This document shows positions 1 to 6,224 of a stretch of DNA of 6,224 bases, piece by piece. A program made the translations under genes and the position numbers. Location of the stretch: positions 1 to 6,224 of the forward strand of contig JAPLEC010000428.1 in the NCBI GenBank assembly GCA_026391515.1. The letters are read 5' to 3'. The notes beneath the pieces are model-generated. The model did no database searches, was not told the DNA's origin, and saw only the letters and a list, made by a program, of their open reading frames with translations. The stretch's first letter is position 1, and each line of letters opens with the position of its first letter. Origin of the DNA: Bacteroidia bacterium (GTDB lineage: Bacteria > Bacteroidota > Bacteroidia > Bacteroidales > VadinHA17).

Positions 1-125
1 ATAAAATCAGAAAATGTATGCTTTGCGGGAAGTGTACGCTTGTCTGCCCACGAGGGGTCAATACAAGAAATGTTGTTATGTTGGCAAGGGAAGCATTTCA
101 AAAATCAATAAAAAATGCAGTTTGA
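1..125 (+). CDS. Partial 4Fe-4S ferredoxin-type (HdrC-like) protein, C-terminal end
   Basis: This is the 3' end of a gene whose start lies outside the window. The frame reading from base 3 gives 40 residues and stops with TGA at 123-125. It contains CMLCGKCTLVCP followed by RGVNTR, a CxxCxxCxxxCP motif that binds one [4Fe-4S] cluster. The CPRGV ending resembles the second cluster motif of HdrC-like and related dicluster ferredoxin domains. A short helical tail without further cysteines follows. A preceding cluster motif would be expected upstream but cannot be seen. The stop overlaps the start of the next gene by 11 bases in another frame, which suggests translational coupling and a shared operon. 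The protein is probably a cytoplasmic electron-transfer subunit handing electrons to or from the membrane protein encoded next. The full-length protein could be a stand-alone HdrC-like subunit or the end of a larger iron-sulfur or flavin oxidoreductase; the visible part does not decide. Confidence 0.8.
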   Translation, partial: KIRKCMLCGKCTLVCPRGVNTRNVVMLAREAFQKSIKNAV

Positions 126-2016
126 TCCGTTTGTCATACCATTTAATATAGGACTCTACTTCATATTGATTTATGCAGTAGTGCGAAGCATACGATGGTT
201 CAGAGATCTCTCCCGGTCTGATAAGCTCAGGCTTCAGCGTGGCTTTTTCGGAAAATCATTCGGCTATAGCATTAAAGAGATATTTCTCGAGAGCCTGATT
301 CACAGAAAAATACTTAAGTCCAACTTCCGGCTTGGCTATATGCATATGAGCCTTGCATTCGGCTGGTTCCTGCTTATTTTCTTTGGAACCCTTGAAGCTG
401 ATATTTTCGGTTCAAACCACTTTAATGCTCCGTACCGGGCGATATTTTTTAAGTTTTTCAATCCCGATCATGGAAGATACGGCTTTGAAGCATTCTGGGC
501 TTTTTTAATGGATCTTATTCTTGCATTCATCTTGTCGGGTTTGCTTCTGGCTGTGATAAAAAGAATTTCTTCAGGAGTTGTAGGAATGAAGAAGACCACC
601 CGGCTCAAGATAATTGATAAAGTTGCCCTGACTTCTCTATGGTTTATCTTTCCCAGCCGTCTTCTTGCTGAAAGCTTCACCAGCGGAGCCTACGGCACGG
701 GTAGTTTTCTCACCGGATCGCTTGGCAGCTTATTGTCTTCATTTCTTCCGGCACACGAAATGGCATACCCTTTCTGGTGGCTCTATTCATTATCACTTGG
801 TACTTTTTTTATTCTGCTTCCTCTGACAAGGTACATGCATATACCCACAGAGCTTTTCCTGATATTTGCCAGGAATTCCGGAATCACCACCGGCGATCAA
901 CCAGGCGCATTTAAAGAAATACAGACATATTCCTGCTCATCATGCGGGATATGTATCGATGCATGCCAGCTGAATTTTGCAGCAGGAATAACCAATATTC
1001 AATCGGCATATCTTTTAAAAGGTATCCGTAATGGTGAGAACGTCAACGACATTGTTCACAATTGTTTGATGTGCGGAAGGTGTGATAAAAAATGCCCGGT
1101 TGGAATTGAGCTTACACCAATAAGAATGATCCGGAGAAGAGCCGGAGAAATTGAACATGTGGAAAAGAATATACTGAAAAAATATTTCCCTGACCGGTTG
1201 AATCTGTTTCCCGTAAAAACTACTACCCAGCCTGTATATAGCTGGCTGCCTGAAGCTGAACCGGAAAAAGCAGATGTTCTTTATTTCGCAGGCTGTATGA
1301 CGCACCTTACACCGGTTATAAAGGATTCGATGATTAAAATCCTTAATGCTTCCGGAGTCAGATACAATTTCATGGATGAAAAGGGAGGTGTCTGCTGCGG
1401 CCGTCCGCTGATGCTTGCAGGACAGGATAAGGAAGCAAGAGAGCTTATAAATTATAATTCGCAAATGATCTGGAAATCGGGGGCTCATACCCTTGTGACA
1501 TCATGCCCAATCTGTTATAAAGTTTTTAAAGAAAGCTATTACCTTGATGTTGAAGTGATGCATCATACGCAGTTTATAAAGATGTTAATTGAGGAAGGTG
1601 ACCTGAAGCTGAGATTCCTGCAAAGGAAAGTTGCATATCATACGCCCTGCGATCTTGGAAGAGGTTCAGGAGTTTATGATGAGCCTAAAGAAGTTCTCAG
1701 ATATGTCTCAATGCTTCAGAAGACCGATTTTGAAGACGAAGATTCATTATGCTGCGGAGGCAGTCTCGGAAACATGAAGATAAGCTATCAGCAAAAGCAA
1801 AAGATAGCAAAAGATGCGGCTGTAAAATTGACTAAGAATCATCCCGATATTCTCGTTACTTCATGTCCGTTGTGCAAGAAGACAATTGCATCTGCTACTG
1901 AAACTAAAGTTGCCGATATTTCTGAATTAGTAGCGGAAGCAATAGTAATGTCCCAACTAAAAAAAAACAATCCTGACTCTTTGATGAAGGTAAAAGAGCA
2001 TGTAAGTATTTTCTGA
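115..2016 (+). CDS. Membrane-bound HdrDE/EMO-like iron-sulfur oxidoreductase (NarI-like + dicluster ferredoxin + two CCG domains)
   Basis: The 633-residue protein has three parts. Residues 1 to about 255 are a NarI/HdrE-like membrane region with about five hydrophobic segments (roughly 7-27, 74-92, 126-148, 167-185 and 218-240). H77, H214 and H242 are candidate heme b ligands. Residues 274-327 hold two [4Fe-4S] motifs: C274, C277, C280, C284 and C317, C320, C323, C327. Residues 388-590 hold two cysteine-rich CCG domains: C394, C427-C428, C464, C467 and C512, C546-C547, C584, C587. In HdrB/HdrD such domains bind a noncubane cluster. This order matches fused HdrDE-like proteins, including EtfAB:menaquinone oxidoreductases (EMO/EtfD). 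Exchange of electrons with menaquinone is therefore a reasonable inference. The donor or acceptor is unknown, and no etfAB is visible here. The start is well fixed: an in-frame TAA at 109-111 lies just before the ATG, and the next ATG falls inside the second hydrophobic segment. No good ribosome site is seen, so coupling to the overlapping upstream gene is likely. DsrK-like or lactate-utilisation relatives are alternatives. Confidence 0.88.
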   Translation: MQFDPFVIPFNIGLYFILIYAVVRSIRWFRDLSRSDKLRLQRGFFGKSFGYSIKEIFLESLIHRKILKSNFRLGYMHMSLAFGWFLLIFFGTLEADIFGSNHFNAPYRAIFFKFFNPDHGRYGFEAFWAFLMDLILAFILSGLLLAVIKRISSGVVGMKKTTRLKIIDKVALTSLWFIFPSRLLAESFTSGAYGTGSFLTGSLGSLLSSFLPAHEMAYPFWWLYSLSLGTFFILLPLTRYMHIPTELFLIFARNSGITTGDQPGAFKEIQTYSCSSCGICIDACQLNFAAGITNIQSAYLLKGIRNGENVNDIVHNCLMCGRCDKKCPVGIELTPIRMIRRRAGEIEHVEKNILKKYFPDRLNLFPVKTTTQPVYSWLPEAEPEKADVLYFAGCMTHLTPVIKDSMIKILNASGVRYNFMDEKGGVCCGRPLMLAGQDKEARELINYNSQMIWKSGAHTLVTSCPICYKVFKESYYLDVEVMHHTQFIKMLIEEGDLKLRFLQRKVAYHTPCDLGRGSGVYDEPKEVLRYVSMLQKTDFEDEDSLCCGGSLGNMKISYQQKQKIAKDAAVKLTKNHPDILVTSCPLCKKTIASATETKVADISELVAEAIVMSQLKKNNPDSLMKVKEHVSIF

Positions 2017-2034
2017 GATTTATTTCAGCTTTTT
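2013..2034 (+). terminator. Weak candidate intrinsic terminator between convergent genes
   Basis: CTGAGA (2013-2018) can pair with TTTCAG (2023-2028) across a TTTA loop, with one G-T wobble. Five T residues follow at 2030-2034 and more pyrimidines after them. The arrangement fits a plus-strand terminator for the oxidoreductase gene. The stem is short and AT-rich, and it includes both convergent stop codons. In the minus direction one pair becomes a mismatch and no T-run follows, so it would not serve purL well. This is a weak call from sequence alone. Confidence 0.3.
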
Positions 2035-5000
2035 CTCTTCAATCCATTTCCTCGCATTCACAAATGCCTTTATCCACGGAGTCACTTCATCATTCTTCCT
2101 GTCGGATGGATAAAAGCCGCATTGCCAGGGAAAATATGCTCTTTCCAGATGAGGCATCATTACCAGGTGTCGCCCATCTTCAGAGCATAATCCTGCGACA
2201 TCATAGTCAGAGCCATTTGGATTGGCAGGGTAGGAGTGAGCAGAGAATTTCATTGGGATATGGTAATTCTTTTCAGGATATGGAAGAGAGAACTGACCTT
2301 CCCCATGAGCTACCCATATTCCAAGCTCCATTCCTGATAAATTACCGAGCATCACCGAGTTATTCTGCAGGATATTAACTCCGAGAAATATGGATTCAAA
2401 TTTTCCTGATTTATTAGGCAGTAATTTCGGCATCTTTTTATGGTGGGGGTAAATAAGTCTGAGTTCTGCCATAAGCTGGCAACCATTGCATACACCCAAA
2501 GAAAGGGTGTCAGGTCGTTTATAGAATTTCTTGAGAGCAATACGTGCTTTTTTATTGTACCTGAAAGCTCCTGCCCATCCTTTTGCTGAACCAAGGACAT
2601 CAGAGTTTGAAAACCCGCCGACAAAAACAATCATGCTTATTTCTTCCAATGTTTCTCTGCCAGCAACAAGATCAGTCATGTGAACATCCCTGACATCAAA
2701 TCCGGCGAGATATAAAGCATAAGCCATTTCACGGTCGCCATTTACACCTTTTTCCCTGATAATCGCTGCATTAATACCGCTCTTTTTTCTTCTGTCTGGT
2801 GAAATCCCGAGAGATCCGAGAGTGCCGGAAAAATCTTTCAATTTCAGATTCAGATCATTTTTTATATAATTATTGAATCTCTCTTTTGCAAGCGCTGGTC
2901 CGCATTGACGGCGATCGAGCAGGTATGAAGTTTTGAACCACTTATCACGAAGATCATCAATATCAAAATTTACTTTAAAGCCACCGTTGGCAATAAAGAG
3001 CGTCCTGTCGTTCACCGGGTGTCCGATTGATAGATATGAGATGCCATTTTCAAGTAGCATTTCTGCAACTTCCTCTTGATCTTTAACCTGTATTAATATC
3101 CCCGGATTCTGGTTGAAAAGAATCTTAACTGTGTCTTTTTCATTCATTGCCGTAAGGTTAATTGATAACCCTCCGGCAATGTTTGAAAAACACATTTCAA
3201 GCATGGTGGTAAACATACCTCCTGCGGAAATATCATGTCCGGCAAGGATTTTATCTTTTATGATCAGGTCCTGAATTGTGTTAAAGACATCTGCGAAATA
3301 TGCAGGATTTTTAACTGTCGGAGCTGAATCGCCTAATCTGTTGATAACCTGAGCAAAGCTGCTTCCTCCAAGTTTAAGATTATCGCGGCTCATGTCGATA
3401 TAGAGAAGGCTGGTATATGGATCATTTACAATTACAGGTTCAACTATTTTCCTCACATTTTTTACTTCTCCGGTTGCAGAAATAATGACAGTTCCGGGAG
3501 AAAACACAACCTTGTTCTTATATTTCTGGGTCATTGACAGGCTGTCTTTGCCGGTTGGAATATTGATTCCCAGTCCAATAGCAAAATCGCTTGCTGCTTT
3601 AACTGCCTCATACAGCCTTGAATCTTCACCGGGATTTTTACATGGCCACATCCAGTTAGCTGATAATGAAACGCTTTTCAGTTTATCAGTCAGCGGAGCC
3701 CATATTATATTTGTCAGAGCCTCTGCTATCGAAAGTACTGAACCGGCAGCCGGATCAATCAGCCCGGCAGCAGGTGCATGTCCGATGGAAGTTGCCATTC
3801 CATATTTTCCCCTGTAGTCGAGAGTAATTACTCCGACATTGTTTAATGGCAGCTGCAATGGACCTGCACATTGCTGTTTCGCTATTCTTCCGGTGACTGA
3901 TCTGTCGACTTTATTTGTAAGCCAGTCCTTGCAGGCTACCTCTTCAATTTGCAAAACCAGTTCTGCATATTTATAAATGTCTGACTGATTGTATTTAACT
4001 TTCTTAAATTTGGATTCAATGGTAACATCGTTCAGAACTGTTTTCGGAGGCTTCCCAAACAGTGATTCAAGTTTTATATCGATAGGTTTTTCTCCTGTAA
4101 CAGTATTGATAAATGTAAACTGTTGATCTCCGGTTATTTCACCTATCAGATAAATCGGGGCTCTTTCTCTTTCTGCAATCTTAGTTAAAGAATCAATTGA
4201 TAACTGCTTCATAACCAGCCCCATACGCTCCTGAGATTCATTTCCAATTATCTCTTTGGCAGACAGTGTCGGATCTCCAACAGGAAGCTTGTTGATTTCA
4301 ATTTTTCCTCCTGTTGATTCAACCAGTTCTGAGAGACAGTTCAGATGTCCGCCGGCTCCATGATCATGAATTGATACAATGGGATTATTATCCAGTTCGC
4401 TTAATGCTCTTATTGCATTGTAAACTCTTTTCTGCATTTCAGGATTTGCCCTCTGAACTGCATTCAGCTCAATAGCGCTGTTATATTTGCCTGTATCTAC
4501 CGACGAAACTGAACCTCCTCCCATCCCGATCCTGTAGTTATCTCCTCCCAGCAGAACTATTATATCGCCTTTTTCAGGAAGGCTTTTTTCACTGTCCTTT
4601 TTTTTACCAATACCAATGCCCCCGGCGAGCATTATCACTTTATCGTAGCCAAATTTTTTCAGGTTTTCGAAGTGCTCAAATGTAAGAAGCGAACCGCAAA
4701 TCAGCGGTTGACCGAATTTGTTACCGAAATCGCTTGCACCATTTGAAGCTTTAATCAGGATATCTTCCGGAGTCTGGTACAGCCATGGTCTTTCTTTTGT
4801 TATTTTTTCCCATTCTCTTCCTCCATCCGGACGAGGATAAGATGTCATATAAACAGCAGTGCCCGCAATCGGAAAGGCACCTTTCCCACCGGCAATCCGA
4901 TCCCGTATTTCACCTCCTGTCCCGGTAGATGCTCCGTTAAATGGCTCTACTGTTGTGGGGAAATTATGTGTTTCTGCTTTCAGAGAGAGCACTGATTCAA

Positions 5001-5709
5001 AGTCTTTTACCTTGAAATAATCAGATTTGTCCTGTGTTGCCGGAGCAAATTGTTCAACAACGGGGCCCTTGAGAAATGCACAGTTATCTTTATATGCTGA
5101 GACAACTTTATTTGGATTCAGCTTTGTAGTCTTTTTTATCAGCTGGAAAAGAGATGATTCTTTTTCTATTCCGTCAATCACAAAGGTACCGTTGAAGATC
5201 TTATGCCGGCAGTGCTCTGAATTTACCTGAGAGAATCCAAACACCTCGCTGTCAGTTAATTTCCTCCCTAACTTTTTACTCAGCCTTTCAAGATAATTTA
5301 TTTCATCTGCATTAAGCGCAAGTCCTTCTTTTAAATTATATTTCTGAATGTCATCGATACGGATTACCGGATCAGGCAGTCTGTCAATTGTGAAAATATC
5401 CTGATCTAATTTTTTATACAATGACTGCAGCATTGGGTCCCATTCAGGTTTACCGGTAAAAGGATGAAATTCCTCTATTCTTCTTATTCCTTTTATTCCC
5501 ATATTCTGGGTTATCTCAACTGCATTTGTGCTCCACGGTGTAATCATCTCTTTTCGTGGTCCTATGAAGGTGCCTTTGACATTCTTATCTGTAATCATTG
5601 CAGCTTCTCCAAAAAGCCAGATCAGCTTTCCGATATCCTGTTTTGAAAGAAGTCTGATTGAACCGACTGCGAATACTGTTTTGTTTGAACCTTTAAAGAA
5701 GAGAATCAT
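2020..5709 (-). CDS. purL: Phosphoribosylformylglycinamidine synthase, large single-chain type
   Basis: PurL catalyses the fourth step of de novo purine synthesis in the cytoplasm: FGAR, ATP and glutamine give FGAM, ADP, phosphate and glutamate. The 1229-residue chain has the full large-type architecture. An N-terminal domain (about 1-140) is followed by a linker with NSEHCRHKIFNG at 163-174. The first PurM-like half carries ETHNFP (246-251), GTGGEIRD (263-270) and HDHGAGG (448-454). The second half carries PTGKDS (718-723) and HDISAGG (825-831). The C-terminal glutaminase (about 976-1229) has GGFSNSDVLG (1031-1040), GVCNGCQ with predicted nucleophile C1074, and H1187 and E1189 completing the triad in MPHLER. 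The length is slightly below the 1295 residues of the E. coli enzyme, and no domain is missing. The MILFF start fits what I recall of Bacteroidota homologues. The bases before the ATG show no Shine-Dalgarno sequence. No other pur gene is adjacent, so it appears to be transcribed alone. No frameshift or lost catalytic residue is seen. Confidence 0.98.
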   Translation of the reverse strand: MILFFKGSNKTVFAVGSIRLLSKQDIGKLIWLFGEAAMITDKNVKGTFIGPRKEMITPWSTNAVEITQNMGIKGIRRIEEFHPFTGKPEWDPMLQSLYKKLDQDIFTIDRLPDPVIRIDDIQKYNLKEGLALNADEINYLERLSKKLGRKLTDSEVFGFSQVNSEHCRHKIFNGTFVIDGIEKESSLFQLIKKTTKLNPNKVVSAYKDNCAFLKGPVVEQFAPATQDKSDYFKVKDFESVLSLKAETHNFPTTVEPFNGASTGTGGEIRDRIAGGKGAFPIAGTAVYMTSYPRPDGGREWEKITKERPWLYQTPEDILIKASNGASDFGNKFGQPLICGSLLTFEHFENLKKFGYDKVIMLAGGIGIGKKKDSEKSLPEKGDIIVLLGGDNYRIGMGGGSVSSVDTGKYNSAIELNAVQRANPEMQKRVYNAIRALSELDNNPIVSIHDHGAGGHLNCLSELVESTGGKIEINKLPVGDPTLSAKEIIGNESQERMGLVMKQLSIDSLTKIAERERAPIYLIGEITGDQQFTFINTVTGEKPIDIKLESLFGKPPKTVLNDVTIESKFKKVKYNQSDIYKYAELVLQIEEVACKDWLTNKVDRSVTGRIAKQQCAGPLQLPLNNVGVITLDYRGKYGMATSIGHAPAAGLIDPAAGSVLSIAEALTNIIWAPLTDKLKSVSLSANWMWPCKNPGEDSRLYEAVKAASDFAIGLGINIPTGKDSLSMTQKYKNKVVFSPGTVIISATGEVKNVRKIVEPVIVNDPYTSLLYIDMSRDNLKLGGSSFAQVINRLGDSAPTVKNPAYFADVFNTIQDLIIKDKILAGHDISAGGMFTTMLEMCFSNIAGGLSINLTAMNEKDTVKILFNQNPGILIQVKDQEEVAEMLLENGISYLSIGHPVNDRTLFIANGGFKVNFDIDDLRDKWFKTSYLLDRRQCGPALAKERFNNYIKNDLNLKLKDFSGTLGSLGISPDRRKKSGINAAIIREKGVNGDREMAYALYLAGFDVRDVHMTDLVAGRETLEEISMIVFVGGFSNSDVLGSAKGWAGAFRYNKKARIALKKFYKRPDTLSLGVCNGCQLMAELRLIYPHHKKMPKLLPNKSGKFESIFLGVNILQNNSVMLGNLSGMELGIWVAHGEGQFSLPYPEKNYHIPMKFSAHSYPANPNGSDYDVAGLCSEDGRHLVMMPHLERAYFPWQCGFYPSDRKNDEVTPWIKAFVNARKWIEEKKLK

Positions 5710-5869
5710 GCTGATGAAGTAATATATTGAATAACAGCGTTATATATTGAATGAACGGATTTTCAAAACACCTGTTAAATATAAATCAAGTTTTGTAATT
5801 ATCCTATTTTGAGATTTTGACAAAAGCGGGGGAGTTATTAACCAAGTTCCGCTGGCGCGGATTTGTAAT
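5710..5869 (-). promoter_or_regulatory. purL upstream leader region, promoter not resolved
   Basis: This AT-rich stretch carries no open reading frame of note and must contain the native purL promoter unless transcription enters from the IS. Read on the minus strand, TATATTTA (5783 to 5776) resembles the Bacteroidota -7 consensus TAnnTTTG except for its last base, but I find no TTTG at the proper distance upstream. Another pair has TTTG at 5824 to 5821, 19 bases before TAATTACA (5801 to 5794). That pair has the right spacing but a poor -7 box. I see no recognisable riboswitch or purine operator. The region is marked as regulatory by position, not by a proven motif. Confidence 0.35.
5722..5752. 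repeat. 11-base direct repeat ahead of purL
   Basis: ATATATTGAAT occurs at 5722-5732 and again at 5742-5752, so the copies repeat every 20 bases, close to two helical turns. The nearer copy lies 13 to 23 bases upstream of the purL start codon, in sense orientation as ATTCAATATAT. Such spacing would suit a protein binding one face of the DNA or an element in the mRNA leader. The sequence is very AT-rich and could be simple drift or duplication. Confidence 0.5.
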
Positions 5870-5870
5870 C
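5849..5870. repeat. Possible half of a REP-like palindrome
   Basis: The sequence GCTGGCGCGGATTTGTAATC at 5851-5870 is GC-rich against an AT-rich background and ends in GATT-TGT-AATC, a small inverted repeat. A full palindrome would continue with CGCGCC after AATC, but the sequence instead goes on with AGGGGTG. From memory, CGGATTTGTAATCCG-like palindromes are dispersed in many Bacteroidota genomes. That recollection could not be checked. The element may have been interrupted by the neighbouring insertion sequence. Confidence 0.3.
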
Positions 5871-6224
5871 AGGGGTGTTCGGAAGACTTTTCAAAGAACG
5901 CAAAAACTCATCTTGATTTAGGCCTCAACGAAAAACTAAACTGGGATCGCCTCCGCATTCTTTTACTATTAGCTTAATTATAAACTCATTAAGCTCAAAA
6001 GATATTCTTCTGACAGCAGTTTTATATCCAACTTTATTTATCCTTTTGTAAGTCAATACCAGCATTGAAGCGATCATGGTCATATACATTATAACCATCA
6101 TCCCATTTTCACTTGTTGATGTAATATGGCTAAAGTTTAATTCTTGCTTCAAAAACCTGAAAAACACCTCTATATCCCAGCGCTTCTTGTAATAAGCAAG
6201 TATCTCTTCTACTTTTAAATCAAA
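5870..6224 (-). mobile_element. IS4-family insertion sequence, distal end (partial)
   Basis: The transposase C-terminus occupies most of this stretch, with about 50 noncoding bases between its stop and the proposed IS end. The end is placed near 5870 because the GC-rich palindrome-like sequence breaks there and a possible terminal sequence, CAGGGGTGTTCGGAAGAC, begins, reading into the element. The other IS end and any target duplication lie outside the window, so the terminal repeat is unproven and the boundary could differ by tens of bases. The element is oriented with its transposase in the same direction as purL. Confidence 0.55.
5925..6224 (-). CDS. IS4-family DDE transposase, C-terminal part (5' end cut by window edge)
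   Basis: The frame is open from the window edge at 6224 down to TGA at 5925-5927, giving the last 99 residues. It contains YKKRWDIEVFFRFLK, encoded near 6150-6194. This fits the IS4-family signature Y-(2)-R-(3)-E-(6)-K exactly, and its glutamate is the third catalytic acidic residue of the DDE triad. A hydrophobic helix rich in methionine (MMVIMYMTMIASMLVL) and a basic C-terminal region ending CGGDPSLVFR follow. Both are in keeping with IS4-type transposases. The two catalytic aspartates would lie upstream, outside the window. A GTG at 6165-6167 is inside the signature and is not the true start. No frameshift is visible in this part, so the gene may be intact. The transposase would cut and paste its own IS. 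The subgroup cannot be named from this fragment. Confidence 0.9.
   Translation of the reverse strand, partial: FDLKVEEILAYYKKRWDIEVFFRFLKQELNFSHITSTSENGMMVIMYMTMIASMLVLTYKRINKVGYKTAVRRISFELNEFIIKLIVKECGGDPSLVFR

Noticed and set aside
1015..1488. Minus-strand open frame of 157 codons opposite the oxidoreductase
   Set aside because: It lies wholly antisense to a gene whose cysteine motifs and domains are clear, and its translation shows no recognisable domain. It is a shadow of the real frame.
2352..2630. Minus-strand 92-codon frame in another register inside purL
   Set aside because: It overlaps the conserved glutaminase domain, whose catalytic residues lie in the main frame. There is no sign of a frameshift needing a second frame.
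3485..3817. Plus-strand open frames inside purL, including 2064-2378, 3485-3817 and 5528-5722
   Set aside because: All lie antisense to the well-conserved purL reading frame and show no motif of their own.
5776..5824. Candidate purL promoter boxes of the Bacteroidota -33/-7 type
   Set aside because: The better -7 match lacks a properly spaced TTTG, and the properly spaced TTTG has a poor -7 partner. They are mentioned under the leader region but not called as a promoter.
5782..5920. Nine-base inverted repeat TAAATCAAG / CTTGATTTA flanking 139 bases
   Set aside because: The transposase gene lies outside the pair, so these cannot be the ends of its IS. The enclosed segment has no gene, and a nine-base AT-rich match in a few hundred bases can arise by chance.
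6165..6167. GTG as start of a short 80-residue protein
   Set aside because: The frame stays open upstream to the window edge and encodes the start of the IS4 Y-R-E-K signature, so the GTG is an internal valine codon of the transposase.
1..6224. CRISPR arrays, tRNA or rRNA genes, toxin-antitoxin or defence genes
   Set aside because: No regularly spaced repeats, cloverleaf-like genes or defence-related proteins were found. Nearly all the DNA is taken up by the genes listed.

Overview
The window looks like an ordinary chromosomal stretch of a member of the Bacteroidota. The evidence is a large single-chain PurL of 1229 residues beginning MILFF, moderate to low GC content, start codons without convincing Shine-Dalgarno sequences, and an IS4-type transposase. 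The phylum assignment is inference from family resemblance; no marker gene settles it.

Layout from left to right. Positions 1-125 hold the last 40 codons of a plus-strand iron-sulfur protein with a [4Fe-4S] motif of HdrC type. It overlaps by 11 bases a 633-residue plus-strand membrane iron-sulfur oxidoreductase (115-2016). That protein joins a NarI/HdrE-like membrane part, a two-cluster ferredoxin domain and two cysteine-rich CCG domains in one chain. The pair probably passes electrons between a cytoplasmic donor and the quinone pool. The donor gene is not in the window.

The oxidoreductase runs tail to tail into purL (2020-5709, minus strand), which encodes phosphoribosylformylglycinamidine synthase of de novo purine synthesis. 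Only three bases separate the two stop codons, and a weak hairpin followed by a T-run covers both. purL is functionally unrelated to the redox genes.

Upstream of purL is a short AT-rich leader (5710-5869) with an 11-base direct repeat. Beyond it lies the distal part of an IS4-family insertion sequence. The transposase C-terminus (5925-6224, minus strand, cut by the window edge) has the full Y-R-E-K signature. The IS end seems to lie near 5870, where a short GC-rich palindrome-like sequence breaks off.

I see no evidence for a wholly new system. The points most worth checking are the fused redox protein and its overlapping partner, the tightly packed convergent ends, and the possible IS insertion into a repeat upstream of purL.
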